NCBI GenBank assembly: GCA_002633025.1
Contig: NMRB01000103.1
Span: 275,010 to 339,009, forward strand
Origin: Notospermus geniculatus
Lineage: Eukaryota; Nemertea; Pilidiophora; Heteronemertea; Lineidae
Reading direction: 5' to 3'
Length of the DNA stretch: 64,000 bases
Position 1 is the first letter of the stretch. Each line of letters opens with the position of its first letter. The notes under the pieces are model-generated. The model ran no database searches and was not told where the DNA came from. It saw only the letters and a program-made list of their open reading frames with translations. Of this stretch, positions 1 through 10,555 are shown in pieces. Made by a program: the position numbers and the translations under genes.

Positions 1-300
1 AATGAGTTAACATATTGACCTAATTCCTGTACATTCATCATGTACACATGTCTGTGCATCCGTACATATGCAGTTTGCCGCATTAACCCCTTCCTCCATT
101 TTGTCAGTGAAATAGAATGCTTGGATTTCCTGCTCAGACCGTCTCTCGTTTAAATTTTGCATACTAGGTCATGACGTCGTCAGATTATGCAAATTGGGTC
201 AAAAAAGTCGGTCACGTGACCTTGTTAGGGTTATCTCCGCTAGGGTTAGAATGGCGCCACTAAGTGCAGGAAGGAAGTGAAGTCAGGAAGGCCGAGGAAT

Positions 301-352
301 CCCGACACAGTCAGTCACTGTGTCGGGATACAGTCAGTCACTGTGTCGGGAT
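301..352. repeat. Short duplicated palindrome
   Basis: A palindrome (CCCGACACAG, short loop, CTGTGTCGGG) is followed directly by a second copy of its loop and right arm, giving two tandem copies of about 23-25 bases. I see no gene in bases 1-403. The unit could form a hairpin, but nothing shows a function. Confidence 0.7.
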
Positions 353-403
353 AACTGCGATAGGTGACGCTGTGAGGAGTTTCTACTACAATGCCCATCC
401 TGT

Positions 404-891
404 TTAAACTAGGCCCCCAATCACACAGTACTTCGAAACGACTTCATTGCTGGCCTTGGCCAGCTCTTGTTTATTACAGTTGCCGTCGTAGGCCGATTTC
501 TTGTCTGTACTGGCCATAAAGTGTCCTTGGGATATCATTTTCTGAATCGTGGGGAGAGTTTCCAAATTAAAACTAGGTATTATGATCAAGTTCAGAAACC
601 TCTCATCATGACAGAGTCTGTTCTTTTTGGCATAACTAACTGATGTGGTTCTACCTCCCGTACTTTCCCTACCAGTCTTAGAGATTCATTTTTCAATTTG
701 GCCATGAATTGTTGAGAAAGTTCTGATTTGTACGATTTACAGGAGTTATGGTTGTTGAGAATCGCTGGTGAGGGTGTGGCATGATTCAGTGCTTTCCCTT
801 TAAAGTTTCCATTGAAATGTTTGGAATGTTTTGTTTTGTCTGTGCCATTGTTTATCCAATCCATAACTTGAGCGCAGGTTTCATTAGCCAC
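404..891 (-). pseudogene. DIRS-type retroelement reverse transcriptase remnant
   Basis: Two minus-strand reading blocks (891-592 and 589-404) read on from one another. The first carries the segment VREVEPHQLVMP and then FLNL. The second carries FNLETLP and MASTDKKSAYD. Spacing and motifs match the fingers/palm entry of reverse transcriptases of the DIRS/Ngaro order, where the first catalytic aspartate lies in a D-x-K-S-x-Y-D context. About 160 residues remain. The block that should link VMP to FLNL looks altered, and everything after SAYD is out of register, so the gene is dead. No tyrosine recombinase was found. A Gypsy-type origin is the main alternative. The family assignment rests on remembered motifs. 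Confidence 0.5.
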
Positions 892-1229
892 AGTGTTGGT
901 GACCTCTCGGATTATTTGAAATTGATGGGCCTATCTCTTCGGTACCAGCCATAGCTAATTCTAATTCTTCTTGTTCCTTAGACACGTTAGATCTGTCTCT
1001 GCCCCGATTCATTATGAAACTATATAGTCAGTATAACCTACTTATCTCGACTCTACAGTAATGCGATTTCTACAGTACAGAATCTGGACGGGTTGCATAA
1101 CCCTATGCGATGGAGTCGGAAAAGGTTTGTCCCAAAGACGATTTCAATCTCTTCAACGTCGATGTCAATTAAAACCACTAAATTACTGATTATCTGCGAC
1201 AGAACCGCAAGTTTGCTCATTCTAGACAC

Positions 1230-1436
1230 TTACCAGTTTTGTTCTAGTCTCCTTCGTTTTTCTCTTTCTAATTCCTCGTCTTTCTCCCGGAGTTCGAAAC
1301 ACAATTGTAAGATTTCCGCCGGCAAACTATCGGAGGCGTTTTTTAGCGATTCTAGGAGTGCAAGTTTCAGTTGACCGATGATTTCCGCTCGGGTGAGGTT
1401 TAGTGGTTCTATCCAGAACCCATTCGGTTCCATCAC
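1230..1436 (-). CDS. Possible gag N-terminus of an LTR retrotransposon
   Basis: A 68-residue minus-strand ORF begins about 85 bases downstream, in the minus direction, of the primer-binding-like site at 1521-1540. It begins MMEPNGFWIEPLNLTRAEI and ends in a charged helix (REKDEELEREKRRRLEQ), as expected for the start of a gag-like protein with a coiled coil. Position directly after LTR and primer site is the main argument. The ORF stops early and no capsid or CCHC motif follows, so the element is truncated. It could instead be a chance ORF. Confidence 0.35.
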   Translation of the reverse strand: MMEPNGFWIEPLNLTRAEIIGQLKLALLESLKNASDSLPAEILQLCFELREKDEELEREKRRRLEQNW

Positions 1437-1520
1437 AGGGTAAAAGTTAAAACCCTCAACGTATTCCTTAACAATAATATCTTTTTTTCTTTCTTCCTTA
1501 TTTCCTTTGGATACCTATTC

Positions 1521-1540
1521 GTATCCCACCGCTGTCACCA
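1521..1540 (-). other. tRNA primer-binding site (tRNA-Leu-like)
   Basis: On the minus strand the LTR end (…CCGTTACA) is followed after one base by TGGTGACAGCGGTGGGATAC. It starts with the obligatory TGG complement of a tRNA CCA tail. It also holds GTGGGAT-CGAA, the complement of a tRNA T-arm, in the register seen for leucine tRNAs. This fixes the element's orientation as minus. Confidence 0.6.
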
Positions 1541-1541
1541 A

Positions 1542-2045
1542 TGTAACGGAGGTCTTATTCTTAGTTCCTGAGGAGGCGGCTTCCGTTATCAGAATAAGAG
1601 GGTTCGTGTGAAGATTGGGCCAGAAAGCAGTTCACGGACGAATATCCCACTCGACAGAAACAAGAAAATTAGTTTATTTTTAAAACTCGTAGCCACAATT
1701 CACATTATACAGACGGTAGAGTACAAGTATGAATCAATTCTCAATTCCAGTCAGGTCCTCGACCTGACAACTTAGTAGGCCTACTCCCAGTAGCCTCTTT
1801 CCTCGAGACAGAAAAAGGGTTAACCACGTTAACCTCCTGGCTCCCAGAACCAACAGCGAAAGTTCCCTTAAATCTTTCACTGAGTGTCTCCTAGACCACG
1901 TGCCCAGCACGCAATTTATACCGTGGCGCGACGTCACCTCAAGTCAAATTTCCCGCCGCCATTGGACGGCACTCCAAGCCCCGCCCTCATATGCAAATGA
2001 CTCCCGCGCCAAGGCAGAGGTGCGCGATCCGGAGGACCGGTAACA
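1542..2045 (-). repeat. 5' LTR of a minus-strand retrotransposon
   Basis: This 504-bp block has short inverted ends: TGTAAC at 1542 and GTAACA at 2045, so on the minus strand it runs TGTTAC…GTTACA. On the minus strand it contains a TATA box (TATAAATT at 1913-1920) and farther on a poly(A) signal (AATAAA, complement at 1673-1678). It is followed immediately by the primer site. That order of promoter, poly(A) signal, CA end and primer site is the hallmark of a 5' LTR. The matching 3' LTR is not in the window: the internal region is truncated or runs off the left edge. Confidence 0.65.
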
Positions 2046-2411
2046 AGTTGAACAGGCTATCTACATACCAAATTCTTTGGTCAATTTCTCAATGAAATCC
2101 AATTACAAAAAGGTAGAACCTTTGCATATAGAAACTTTAAGATCCGGCCTATCACATAATTTTTACAAGGAACATTCGAGAAAATACATCAATTATTTAC
2201 CTCTAAACTTGGGTCTAATTTGCAACACTACCAATATGGCGACCCCCTGCGGCGGACTCAACTTTTGCCTGAATAAACTTTACCCAATATGACTATCCCG
2301 GATGAGAGTATCAATTGAAGACCTAACCATATATGAGAGAGAGCATCCAACTATCCCACAACCCTGAAGAAACAAATGGGCATAAAAGGTGTCTAAATTC
2401 CTTATTTTCTG

Positions 2412-2630
2412 AGGGCCGATTTTATAAACGATGGCTAAGATAACCATCGGGTTCATTAACCCTTAGTTGACAAACTGTTTGTTAAGCGAAGTGAATTTTT
2501 CGATTTTATGAACCGTTGATAGCCAAACATTCTAAAAATAAAAATGTTTACTTTGATTCATTAGCGGTTTCCAGAACAGCCGATGGTTAAACCGAGGTTT
2601 ATCTTAGCTATCGTTTAAAAAATCGACCCT
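2412..2630. mobile_element. Short MITE, 39-bp imperfect TIRs
   Basis: The left end AGGGCCGATTTTATAAACGA and the right end (complement AGGGTCGATTTTTTAAACGA) form inverted repeats extending about 39 bases with about six mismatches. The 219-bp interior has no ORF. A CTGA direct repeat touches both ends, but the exact TSD is ambiguous. A degraded half with the same terminus lies near 31470-31515. The AGGG start recalls the hairpin elements at 6309-6438 and 18952-19093. Confidence 0.7.
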
Positions 2631-3410
2631 GAGGCGACTAACGGCCACCGGCCGAACGATAAAATCAATACTGTATGCTGTAGTGTATCAGTGTGTACTC
2701 CAAGTACAGGGACCGACATCTGCCAACCGAGTCCGAATGACAGATGGCCACGTGAAAGGAAAGGTCTGGGCCTACCTCGGCCACTAGCCTAGCATCCAAA
2801 GTTCTTAGATGGGCATAGTACTTACATTAAGACAAGGTCTTGAGTTTCGTGAGACAGCAAAAGAATGTCGAAGACTGTATATATAGGAAGATGGTGAAAA
2901 AAGTATTGAAAACTATTAAAAGCGAAAAGGTACAACGTTACAACTACAAGAATGGTAAGGCTTTTTAGAAGTGGTAATGAGATGAAAGAAGGTCATGAAT
3001 ATTCAGAAGGGAAAAGATACAAAGTAGGGGTCCAATGAAAAACAGCCAGTTACCAAAGCCACAGGCATGAAAGGTTAACTGAGTGCATGCTGATCAGGGG
3101 AAAACCCAAAGGGAAAACGTGAAGGGAACCATACTATTTTCGTCACACCGCCCTCACAACACTTTCATTCAACTTTTGGAAAGGGGGATCATCGTCTTTG
3201 AGAGTGCCACCAGAAATTTCTTCTCGACGCCAAAACTGGTTCGTGAGATAGCGAAGTAGGGAAAAACCCCACGGTTTCCACATATCCCTTGTGGTATTTT
3301 GGACTTTGTTGGCCCTTCTTGCTGATTTTATGGTATGTGAGAGAGCAGCATCCTTCGTGTGAGGATAAACATACACGCCACTTGCTGGAAATAATTCCAC
3401 CATCTGGAAA

Positions 3411-4300
3411 TCAAATATGTATTGTATTTGTGCTGGTGAAGTAAGGGAGAGTGAAGTTGTCATCATAGTTGAACAGGAATGACTCCGACATCTCGCTTGA
3501 TGGGTCTTCAGTGTCTTCATTGGATTCTTGAGAGTCCTTGATGGCAGAAATGATATCTGTCAAGGTTTGCGAGGTAAATGTGACTCTTTGCGCATGTTGA
3601 GTTTTAGCATCGATAAATGTACCACTTCCACAGTAAAGTGTGCTGGTTTTTGCCATTTTTTGCATTCTATGGCAGTGTGCACACTTAGTTTGAGGTGCAG
3701 GCAGCATGGTTATTTTATTTAGTTCATTGCGTGCCAAGCACTTATAATGCTTAGCGACTTCGACTGCCACTAGTTCTGCTGTTATTGTAGTTGTTTCCAT
3801 AGGCACATACTTAGGCAATGGATCGATGGCCTGTATGTATGAGTTTGGCGTGGTGGACAAATGCTGTTCATCTCTGAACGTCTTGACTGTTAAATCAGTC
3901 GGCTTGTAACTCTTATTGAGTTGAAGCGAGGACCACGTAGCTAACTTAACTACTGCAGCGTCATTAGCAATGAACTTTTCTTGTAGCAGAATAGTTCCAC
4001 TGGCTGTTGTTCTAGTTTTAATGTCATTGTTTTCTCCAAGAACAACAATTTTGAAATTGACCTTTGTGTTTGCAGAGAGTGTTTCAATTTTTCCAAGGAC
4101 AGTGGTTGGCTGTGGGCGTGGCATGCAATTGAAACTCAACTGCTAAGCAGCTGGAGTAATGGTAGATTTGGCTGTCAGTTTGACATCCTTTACATTAGAA
4201 TGCCGAGAGTCGGTATACACGAGGCTGTCAATTTGGACTGGGCTTTTGTCCGCCATAACATTCTGCAGAATTGTCTTGAATTTTTCTGGTGCAAATTTGA
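3411..4300 (-). pseudogene. RPA-like OB-fold protein (Helitron-type accessory), with nonsense codon
   Basis: Minus-strand reading from about 4300 runs RCIKFAPEKFKTILQNV…SPVQIDSL…KSTITPAA. It hits an in-frame TAG at 4143-4145, then continues LSFNCMPRPQ… to 3411. The first part resembles the start of RPA-like proteins linked to animal Helitrons. The central stretch (VVLGENNDIKT…ASGTILLQEKF…LNKSYKPTDLTVKTFRDEQHL) fits an OB-fold. A later cysteine/histidine cluster (CLAR…CAHC…CGSG) fits the zinc-bearing second OB-fold. It would bind single-stranded DNA during element replication. After 3411 the frame is lost, although related sequence seems to continue to about 3143. The helicase block lies upstream on the same strand. 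No HUH replication initiator was found. Confidence 0.5.
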
Positions 4301-5195
4301 TGCAACGCTGGTACCTACTTCACGTACCAAGTACGGTGGGGCCATTACTTGGTACGTGTCCTTGTCCAATTCATTTTCCTCAATTCCCTGCGAATTATTG
4401 TCGTACTTATTTCGAAAAAGAATTCACAAAAAATGTTTCGCAATCGTTCCAGGGGTATATCTGGTTCTGTCTCCACTGTACGAGACAACCAATCGCGGTG
4501 GTGTCTCCGAAGTGCCATCCTGAGAATCCCAGGGCGTCGCACTCGCTCACTCGCACTATGCCCTGAGGACATCCACCCGATTTCGTGGGGTACTGGCGAA
4601 AGAAATCCTTTCGCCCAATCAGCATCGCGTTCATGCAATGACGTCATTCATTAGAGCTGGGCCTCCACTTCGTGTTGTGAAGATGGGACAAATCGCACTT
4701 CGATTCCCCGACAAACTCGCTGAATTGTTGACTATTCCTGAATTAACTTCGCGTCAAAGTGGTTCTCACGGATTATGTACATAATGACTACCTATCAATA
4801 GGTTCAAAACACGAAGGTATGATCCTGTTCATGTGTTTGGGGCAGCTGTCATTCGACAGCGTGCATAAATTATGGAATGAGATACAGTTCTATTTGCCTG
4901 GTGCCCGTTAACTCGTAACACCAGATGTGTGTGCAGACGTTGCAGCACTAGTCACGGTTACATCAAGTGGCGTTCCCCCATTGCAGTGCATGGATTATTC
5001 GCGAATTACCAATTGGCGAGTGCACACGAGGGAACAGCCGTCTTCCCCACCGAAGCGGGATGGATTTCCTCAGGGCATTAGGGAGGGTACGACCGTAAAT
5101 GACCTGAGATCTCAGGATGCCGAAGTGCAGGTGGGCGCCCAGTTCGGGGCTGATCTACAGTTAAGTCAGACATCCTCTACCATACTATGAAGTTA

Positions 5196-5561
5196 CTAAT
5201 GGCCAAATATAATGTCTTTAATCATTACAACTGAACCGTTGTAGAGTCCAAATGAGACATTCAGGTTGGTTGTCAGCATTACTTTAGCATCTTTGCAGAG
5301 ATAAAGTTGGCGTTGTAAGCCATTGGATTTGTCACTTGGGTAATTACTGTGGGGTCCTGTTGAATCGGACTTGAGCCTTGCCACATGGTGGGTTTGATTG
5401 ACTTTCACTAATTGTTGACGATTGTGTTCCCACTCTGCAGCATGTGTTGGAAGGCCGTTTTCTGTCATTCTTTTGAGGAGTTCCTCACCGTGTGTCCTGT
5501 GAAAGTTGTCCCACTGGAAGGACTGTAACCATAGATATAAGTGTCCGTGATTGAGAGCCAC
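5196..5561 (-). pseudogene. Pif1-like helicase, C-terminal part
   Basis: The 121-residue ORF ends with QLYLCKDAKVMLTTNLNVSF followed by GLYNGSVV, the conserved C-terminal RecA-2 motif of Pif1/RRM3-type SF1B helicases (L-x-L-C/K-G-A-x-V-M-L-x-x-N, then GLVNG). Pif1 helicases unwind DNA 5'-3', and one is fused to Rep in Helitrons. The front half lies at 6837-7290 in the same orientation. Minisatellite DNA separates the two, so the block is either an exon or a gene broken by repeat expansion. Confidence 0.7.
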
Positions 5562-5576
5562 TTCAACGGGGAATCA

Positions 5577-6660
5577 GAATGATATAAATGGGGATATCCA
5601 GGAAAATAATGACAAAATCGGATAGTTATGAAACGGGAAAATAGTTATAAAATCAAATAGTTAAGACTTCTCCCTCAAAATGCTCGTGCCTATTATGTGG
5701 TAGGACTCTGAGAGTATTCTACGAGTATTAATGCGATCACAATGGTGATCAATTCCGATAGTTATAAATGGAGATATTGAAAATATTGATAAAATTGGTT
5801 AGTTATAAATGGAGTTATTGGGGAAAATAATGATAAAATCAGAAAATGGTGATATCGAGGAAAATAATGACAACATCGGCTAGTTATAAATGGGGACATT
5901 GGGGAAAATAGTGATAAAATCAAATAGTTACGAATTCTTCTCCCCTCAGACAACTCGGCAGTGAAATCAAAGTTACATTGTGAATGTGTCTCGCTTGAAC
6001 AGTTTAACGAATTAAACGGCGATTTTGGTGCTAAGGGGTTAGTTGTGTAAACAATAGAACTGGAGGGATCATGGATGCCATTATACGTCACTCTGGGGAA
6101 GGTCTACGACAAGATAAGATAAAAATCTGTACTAAAGAAAATTTCAGGAGTGTTCTACAAATGGCTAGCACATTGTACCTAAGGGTTTTCACCATGGAAG
6201 ATTGGTTCAGAGATGCCATCGAAACACTCGAGCGTCATCAGATGGAGGAAGTTGTTGAATAAGAAAAAGAGTGGCAGAATGCTCGTGCCAAGTATGTGGT
6301 AGGATTCCAGGGATCGTATTCATAAAGCGGTTCTATCGTTAGAACCGTCTTAGGCCGGTTCCTAGTGTGGTAAACCACTGCACCTGGAACCGGCCTAAGA
6401 CGGTTCTAATGATAGAACGGCTTCATGATTACGACCCTAAGAGTATTATATTGTCCTAGGGGGGAATTGTCTGGGGGCAGATGTCCTACGGGGGCAGTTG
6501 TCCTACGGGGGCAATTGTCNAATAAATGGGGCCATCGGGGAAAATAGTGATAAAATTGGATAGTCATAAACGGGGACATCACGGAAAATAGTAATAAAAT
6601 CAAATAGTTATAAATGGGTTCATCGGGAAAAAGTGATAAAATTGGATATAGTTATCAATC
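5577..6660. repeat. Degenerate minisatellite inside the helicase locus
   Basis: A roughly 45-50 bp degenerate unit, approximately TAGTTATAAATGGGGACATC followed by GGGGAAAATAGTGATAAAAT, recurs at about 5577-5660, 5752-5935 and 6513-6660. Between the clusters are a duplicated flank (TGCTCGTGCC…ATGTGGTAGGA at about 5682 and 6280), a hairpin MITE (6309-6438), and a G-rich unit (GGGGGCAGTTGTCCTAC, about three copies, 6467-6519) ending at an N. A 63-residue plus-strand ORF at 6071-6262 is unrecognised. The whole block splits the helicase reading frame. Confidence 0.7.
6309..6438. mobile_element. 130-bp hairpin MITE
   Basis: The sequence folds almost end to end: AGGGATCGTATTCATAAAGC at the left pairs with the right end (TACGACCCT), and the arm GAACCGTCTTAGGCCGGTTCC pairs with GGAACCGGCCTAAGACGGTTC, leaving a small loop. 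A paralogous unoccupied copy of the flank exists at about 5705-5725 (GTAGGACTCTGAGAGTATT against GTAGGATTC…AAGAGTATT), which fixes the insertion point. There is no coding capacity. Confidence 0.8.
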
Positions 6661-6836
6661 AGGTAGTTATAAATGCGTCTATATACTGCAGTGTGCCCAC
6701 CCATGAGCTTGGCCCCGACAGGAATAGTGAGAGAATCAGGTAGGCCACCTGTGTCGCCAAGTTTTTGTGATGATATGGGAATTTAAATGCTGTCGCTATG
6801 CGTTTCTCTCCTTGAATCGAAGGATTTGATAGTCGG

Positions 6837-7290
6837 TCAGTTTGGCAATTCTGTGATCCTCTCTTGATTGCATTGCTTGACTTGTTGATTGCTGAGGAAT
6901 AGATGTACTCTGTCTGGTGGGAATTCTTTTGTAACTGTATTCTCTAAGTCTTTAATAGACTGTAGGTCCTCTGTTGTCATATGTCCAGTTCGTACACGAC
7001 CGAGAATTTCAGCGAATCCTGGATCGTTTTTCTGGCGTACAGTGTGGATGCAGTTTGAAGTGTTGTGGCCGAAGGGAACCGCCAAGGCTTGAGTAGCCCT
7101 CGCCTGTAGTGTTAACTGGAAAGCTGGAGACTGACCAACCGGGGTCAGTTGGAGTAACTCTCCCACTGCTAGGATAGATACTGACGCGAAGGGATTATAC
7201 TGGTCTTCAAAAATGTCTTGCAGTCTCAAATGAACATGAAGGAGGGATTTGGAACCAACCATGGCAATTTCATCAATGAAGAAATTTCAC
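6837..7290 (-). pseudogene. Pif1-like helicase, Walker B and central part
   Basis: Reading minus from 7290 gives FFIDEIAMVG, a Walker B/DEISMV-type box. SVSILAVGELLQLTPVGQSP follows, the GDxxQLPPV motif that marks Pif1/RecD helicases, and then LRTxH-like and VR-rich segments to 6837. The Walker A part is missing upstream, where unrelated sequence begins (7314-7444). The usual GD-LQLPP is changed to GE-LQLTP, which suggests decay. It pairs with 5196-5561 to give about 270 residues of helicase. With the RPA-like gene downstream this suggests a Helitron relic, although a free-standing Pif1-derived repeat gene is possible. Confidence 0.7.
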
Positions 7291-7313
7291 TCTGTGATCA
7301 ACTGCCATATCAA

Positions 7314-7444
7314 CTTACATCGTTGAGTCCATCAAACTTGATATAGCACGATCCATGGCTTGCTCACGCATCACGTTCCTAAGAGGCTTCAACTTGTCCA
7401 CCACCTGGTTTGCAACAGTATCATCCTTTAGGTCTACAGCCTGA
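7314..7444 (-). pseudogene. Possible non-LTR ORF1-like segment
   Basis: A short minus-strand reading block (AVDLKDDTVANQVVDKLKP, then RNVMREQAMDRAISSLMDSTM) ends at a stop. It resembles the helical segment D-x-[IV]-V-x-K-L-x-P found ahead of coiled coils in some retroelement ORF1 proteins. A similar stretch (NTMADLVVAKLKPALEIMV) lies at 40978-41214. The resemblance is weak, and the assignment is a suggestion. Confidence 0.25.
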
Positions 7445-7871
7445 TGTGCACAATCATGCACACTGACTATCTCATTGGGGAGGGCGGGGAGGGCGTCTCT
7501 GGGCCAAACTGTACAGTTTCATCTGCCGCCGCATTACTGCCTTTATTGTCAGCTTTATCCTCTTTTTTTTTGATCACTTCGATTGGGCAGTGGACAATGG
7601 ACCGACAAAAGAGTGCATGCCGAAACACGATGATTATCAGTAGGCCAACACGTCGCCTGAGGCTTAGTCCTAGGTGGCCTACCAGAAACGCTGTTTTGAT
7701 TAACATGTTTGTAGTTGCTTACAAAAGGCGAGAACTCCCTAAAACTCCCGGGCCAAAAAATAACACTTCAACACAGTCGTGTTACTGTCGCAGGCACAGG
7801 CTACAATATCACAAAACATCCGAACACTTCACAATCTTCGTGGTCGTAGAGTTGTAAAGAATGGCAACGAG

Positions 7872-8178
7872 CATCTTCGATAACCGAAGGCCGATCTGCT
7901 CTCCACTGCGTTACATCTCACATCACCCTTCGAGAAAGTGACCGGTCCACGGCGTATGTGCCGCCTCGAGAAGAAGAGGCCAATCAGAATCGGTGTTGTA
8001 AAACTTGAATCGTGGAACAAATAGTGGTAGCCAAAGACCTGATATAAAGTGTCATATGATTGGTCGACCAGTAAAGTTGGCATGGTGCCAAGATACGCCG
8101 CCGACTGGTCTATTTCTCGAAGGGTGATGTGCGGTGTAACTTAGTGGTGAGCAGATCGGCCTTCGATCATCGAAGAAG
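7872..8178. mobile_element. 307-bp MULE-type MITE with 9-bp target-site duplication
   Basis: Inverted arms of about 95 bp (starting CATCTTCGATAACCGAAGGC, with right-end complement CTTCTTCGATGATCGAAGGC) enclose a short unique core. The element is flanked by a perfect 9-bp direct repeat, GGCAACGAG, at 7863-7871 and 8179-8187. Nine-base duplications with long TIRs are characteristic of Mutator-like elements, so a MULE transposase probably moved it. There is no ORF of note inside. Confidence 0.85.
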
Positions 8179-8293
8179 GGCAACGAGTCAAATACGCATG
8201 TATTAACTTTGGATCCTTCTTGTTGTTCACGAAGTGACGTTATTTTCATACCAGATCACTTTTTGTCACAAGGGCTTTTTCTGTTAACAAGGG

Positions 8294-10555
8294 TTACAAC
8301 TGCCAACATTCCTTGGCTTTAGGTTCGTCTGCGATTAAACAAACCTCTAACTTGTTGTTATTATGGTGGACTTCTGTGAAAGGGTTAGAGGTTTGTCCAG
8401 TTTCCGGAAAGCGGGGCCGCCACTTGTTCTTATGTTTCCCGTCCTTCTTACCTGCGGTTCCTTTTGGTGCATCTTCGATGGCCTTGTTCTTGTACTTACC
8501 ACTGTTTCGACAAGTGAACTCAACATGCTCCTGAAGCATGTGGTTGATTTCAGCAACACATAAACTGTGTTTAGATACACCACGATTTTTGTAAACACTA
8601 CAATCGCAATTGACCTGCGTCTTAAAGAGGAACGGACCCCTTCAAATATAATGACTATTTTTGCTGTTCCAAATGGGTTTGACACCACTCTATGACTGGC
8701 AAAAATTTGGTGAAAAAATCTCAGGTCATTTTCAAACTACACACAAAAATGTATTTCTCGGAATTCAAATTTCCCGCTCAATTAGTGATGTCATACCTAG
8801 AACCATTTCTATAGTCATCCATTGTAAAATGTACCAAATCTTTATCCTGGAGAGCCTGTCAAGCGCACTTTCTGACTCAAAGTGTTGATTTAGGAGGAAA
8901 AGTCCAAAGTAAACACTAACTGTCTCAGGAAGGGTATTATTATTCAACAAACTGTCGAGATTGACTAAGATATCGAAATCTCTAAATATGGTATTTTCAA
9001 TTATTTCTGAATTTTCACCCGAATTTCAGGTGTAAAGATCCCCACATGGCTAACTTATTGATTTTCAATCACGGCAACGTGGTTGACATTAGAAATATAT
9101 TCTGTTCAGCTGTCTTAGATACAGATAAAGCACATTTTGCAATGGTCACTATATTGTAATGGTTCTCTGAATGACATCACTAATTGAGCGGGAAATTCGA
9201 ATTCGAAAATTACATTTTGGTGTTTATTTCGAAAATGGGTGGAAATTTTCAAATCAAACTGTTGCGAGTCCTGAAGTGATATCAAAAGGCATTTTGAGGT
9301 GTAGGTAGCCCAGTTTGGCTGGCAAAGTGGTCAGTTCCCCTTTAAAAACCGTGCAAGTTTGGAAACCTTGTTTTGAACTGCGATCTGCAGCAACAATGAA
9401 TTGCTTCTTGTCTGTATATCCAAGGTGTGGCTTCTCATGAACAGCCGAAGATAGGTTAAGTAATTTTAAGGCTTCTGCAATAAGAGACATGATTACTTCA
9501 CTCGATATACTTAGCCTCTTTAGCTCTTGGTACAGGTCAGTTGAGAAGTCCCTTCGGCATGACTGAGCGGAGTCCTTTCTAATTGGGTTTTCAGTCGGAG
9601 GGGCCAGACTAACCTTTTTCCTTTTTTACATCATTTAATGACATCTGATTGAAGCACTTTATGTAGTGTTCTCTTTGAGAACAAGGCCAACTACACCAAA
9701 GCTCTTGACTTACCGCAAGGTATTGAGACTCTGGAGCAAGTGCATACTCGTCGCAGCAAATTGCCTGCACCAATTCATTTTGTTGGTGTTCCACTACCTT
9801 TTCCCATACATTTTTGGTGAATCCAACTTTGGACATTATATTTTTTTTTACCTACTTTGGTCACTGCTTCCTTCTGTCTAGTTAGTATGTTATTAATGCA
9901 CTCTGACTGATTTGTGTAGCAACGTAAAGGTTTGCCGTTTGATCCATCAGGCATTCCTGCTTTCTTTCGTTGTATTGGCAGCATGTGCTAGAATCACTCT
10001 TCGCTTCTTCTTCAGAAAACGCAAAAATTGGGACTGGTACTCCTTTTCCCAATCTTTAGCCAGTAGCAGTTCTCTTCATTATCCATTTTTACCTTTGCTT
10101 GTTGGAACTGGCATTCTAGGTCCTCCTGGTCCAATGCATCTACCAGTCCACCAATTCCACCAGTTCCAAAAACAATGTTGAGGAAGGGCGCTTGATCTTT
10201 CTTGGATCGTATACCAAGTAAGTTCTGACAATTTTTGTGAGCAGTTACTTCTGAAATGTCGGAAACAACGTAAGCCAGTAGCATTAGGCATGTTAGGAAG
10301 TTCATCATGAAGCGCATCATATAATGCCGTTTCCCCATCAGTTATATACCCTTTGGTTTCTGTTCTTAATGCTGGGCAACTTCGCAGAATGGACGACACT
10401 ATTCTCCTAAATGTGGATTTATCCTTACCTTGGTGGATGGCACATGGGCCAAGGAACACGGGTGGGACACCGCTTCTTTTGTGCGTGAGAAGTAGATGCC
10501 TCTATGTGACAGGGGTAATTTCAAATTTCCCCAATTCAAACGTTGGGTCTATGTA
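8294..10555 (-). pseudogene. MULE transposase, catalytic and C-terminal parts (SWIM finger)
   Basis: On the minus strand the frame reads DPTFELGKFEITPVT, a TAG at 10502-10504 where tyrosine is expected, then RHLLL…VFLGPCAIHQ…YITDGETALYDAL…LRCFRHF. This is the MULE DDE core, with the first aspartate in DPTF and the second in TDGE. After a frameshift near 10220 comes the FLNIVFGTG…GLVDAL block. Next are SECINNILTRQKEAV, VWEKVVEHQQNEL and EYALAPESQYL (9984-9609, another shift at a T-run near 9840). Then come KQFIVAADR and the SWIM zinc finger at about 8640-8540 (VNCDCSVYKNRGVSKHSLCVAE), in which the third cysteine is serine. The gene ends at ECWQL near 8294. It would cut and join TIR DNA in the nucleus. 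Multiple frameshifts plus the 8626-9341 insertion make it inactive. Confidence 0.75.
8626..9341. mobile_element. 716-bp TTAA-target DNA transposon inserted in the SWIM finger
   Basis: Ends AGAGGAACGGACC and GGTCAGTTCCCCT are inverted. Internal arms such as AATTTCCCGCTCAATTAGTG recur inverted at 8769 and about 9178. TTAA flanks both sides (8622-8625 and 9342-9345). TTAA duplication is diagnostic of piggyBac or Kolobok elements, and there is no transposase inside. Removing the element and one TTAA joins CTVF directly to KTQVNCDC in the host MULE gene without changing frame, so the boundaries are secure. Confidence 0.85.

Noticed and set aside
4159-4654. Several overlapping ORFs of 75-135 residues on both strands
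   Set aside because: They overlap in four or more frames without any recognised motif; the real signal in 4146-4300 is the start of the RPA-like frame on minus.
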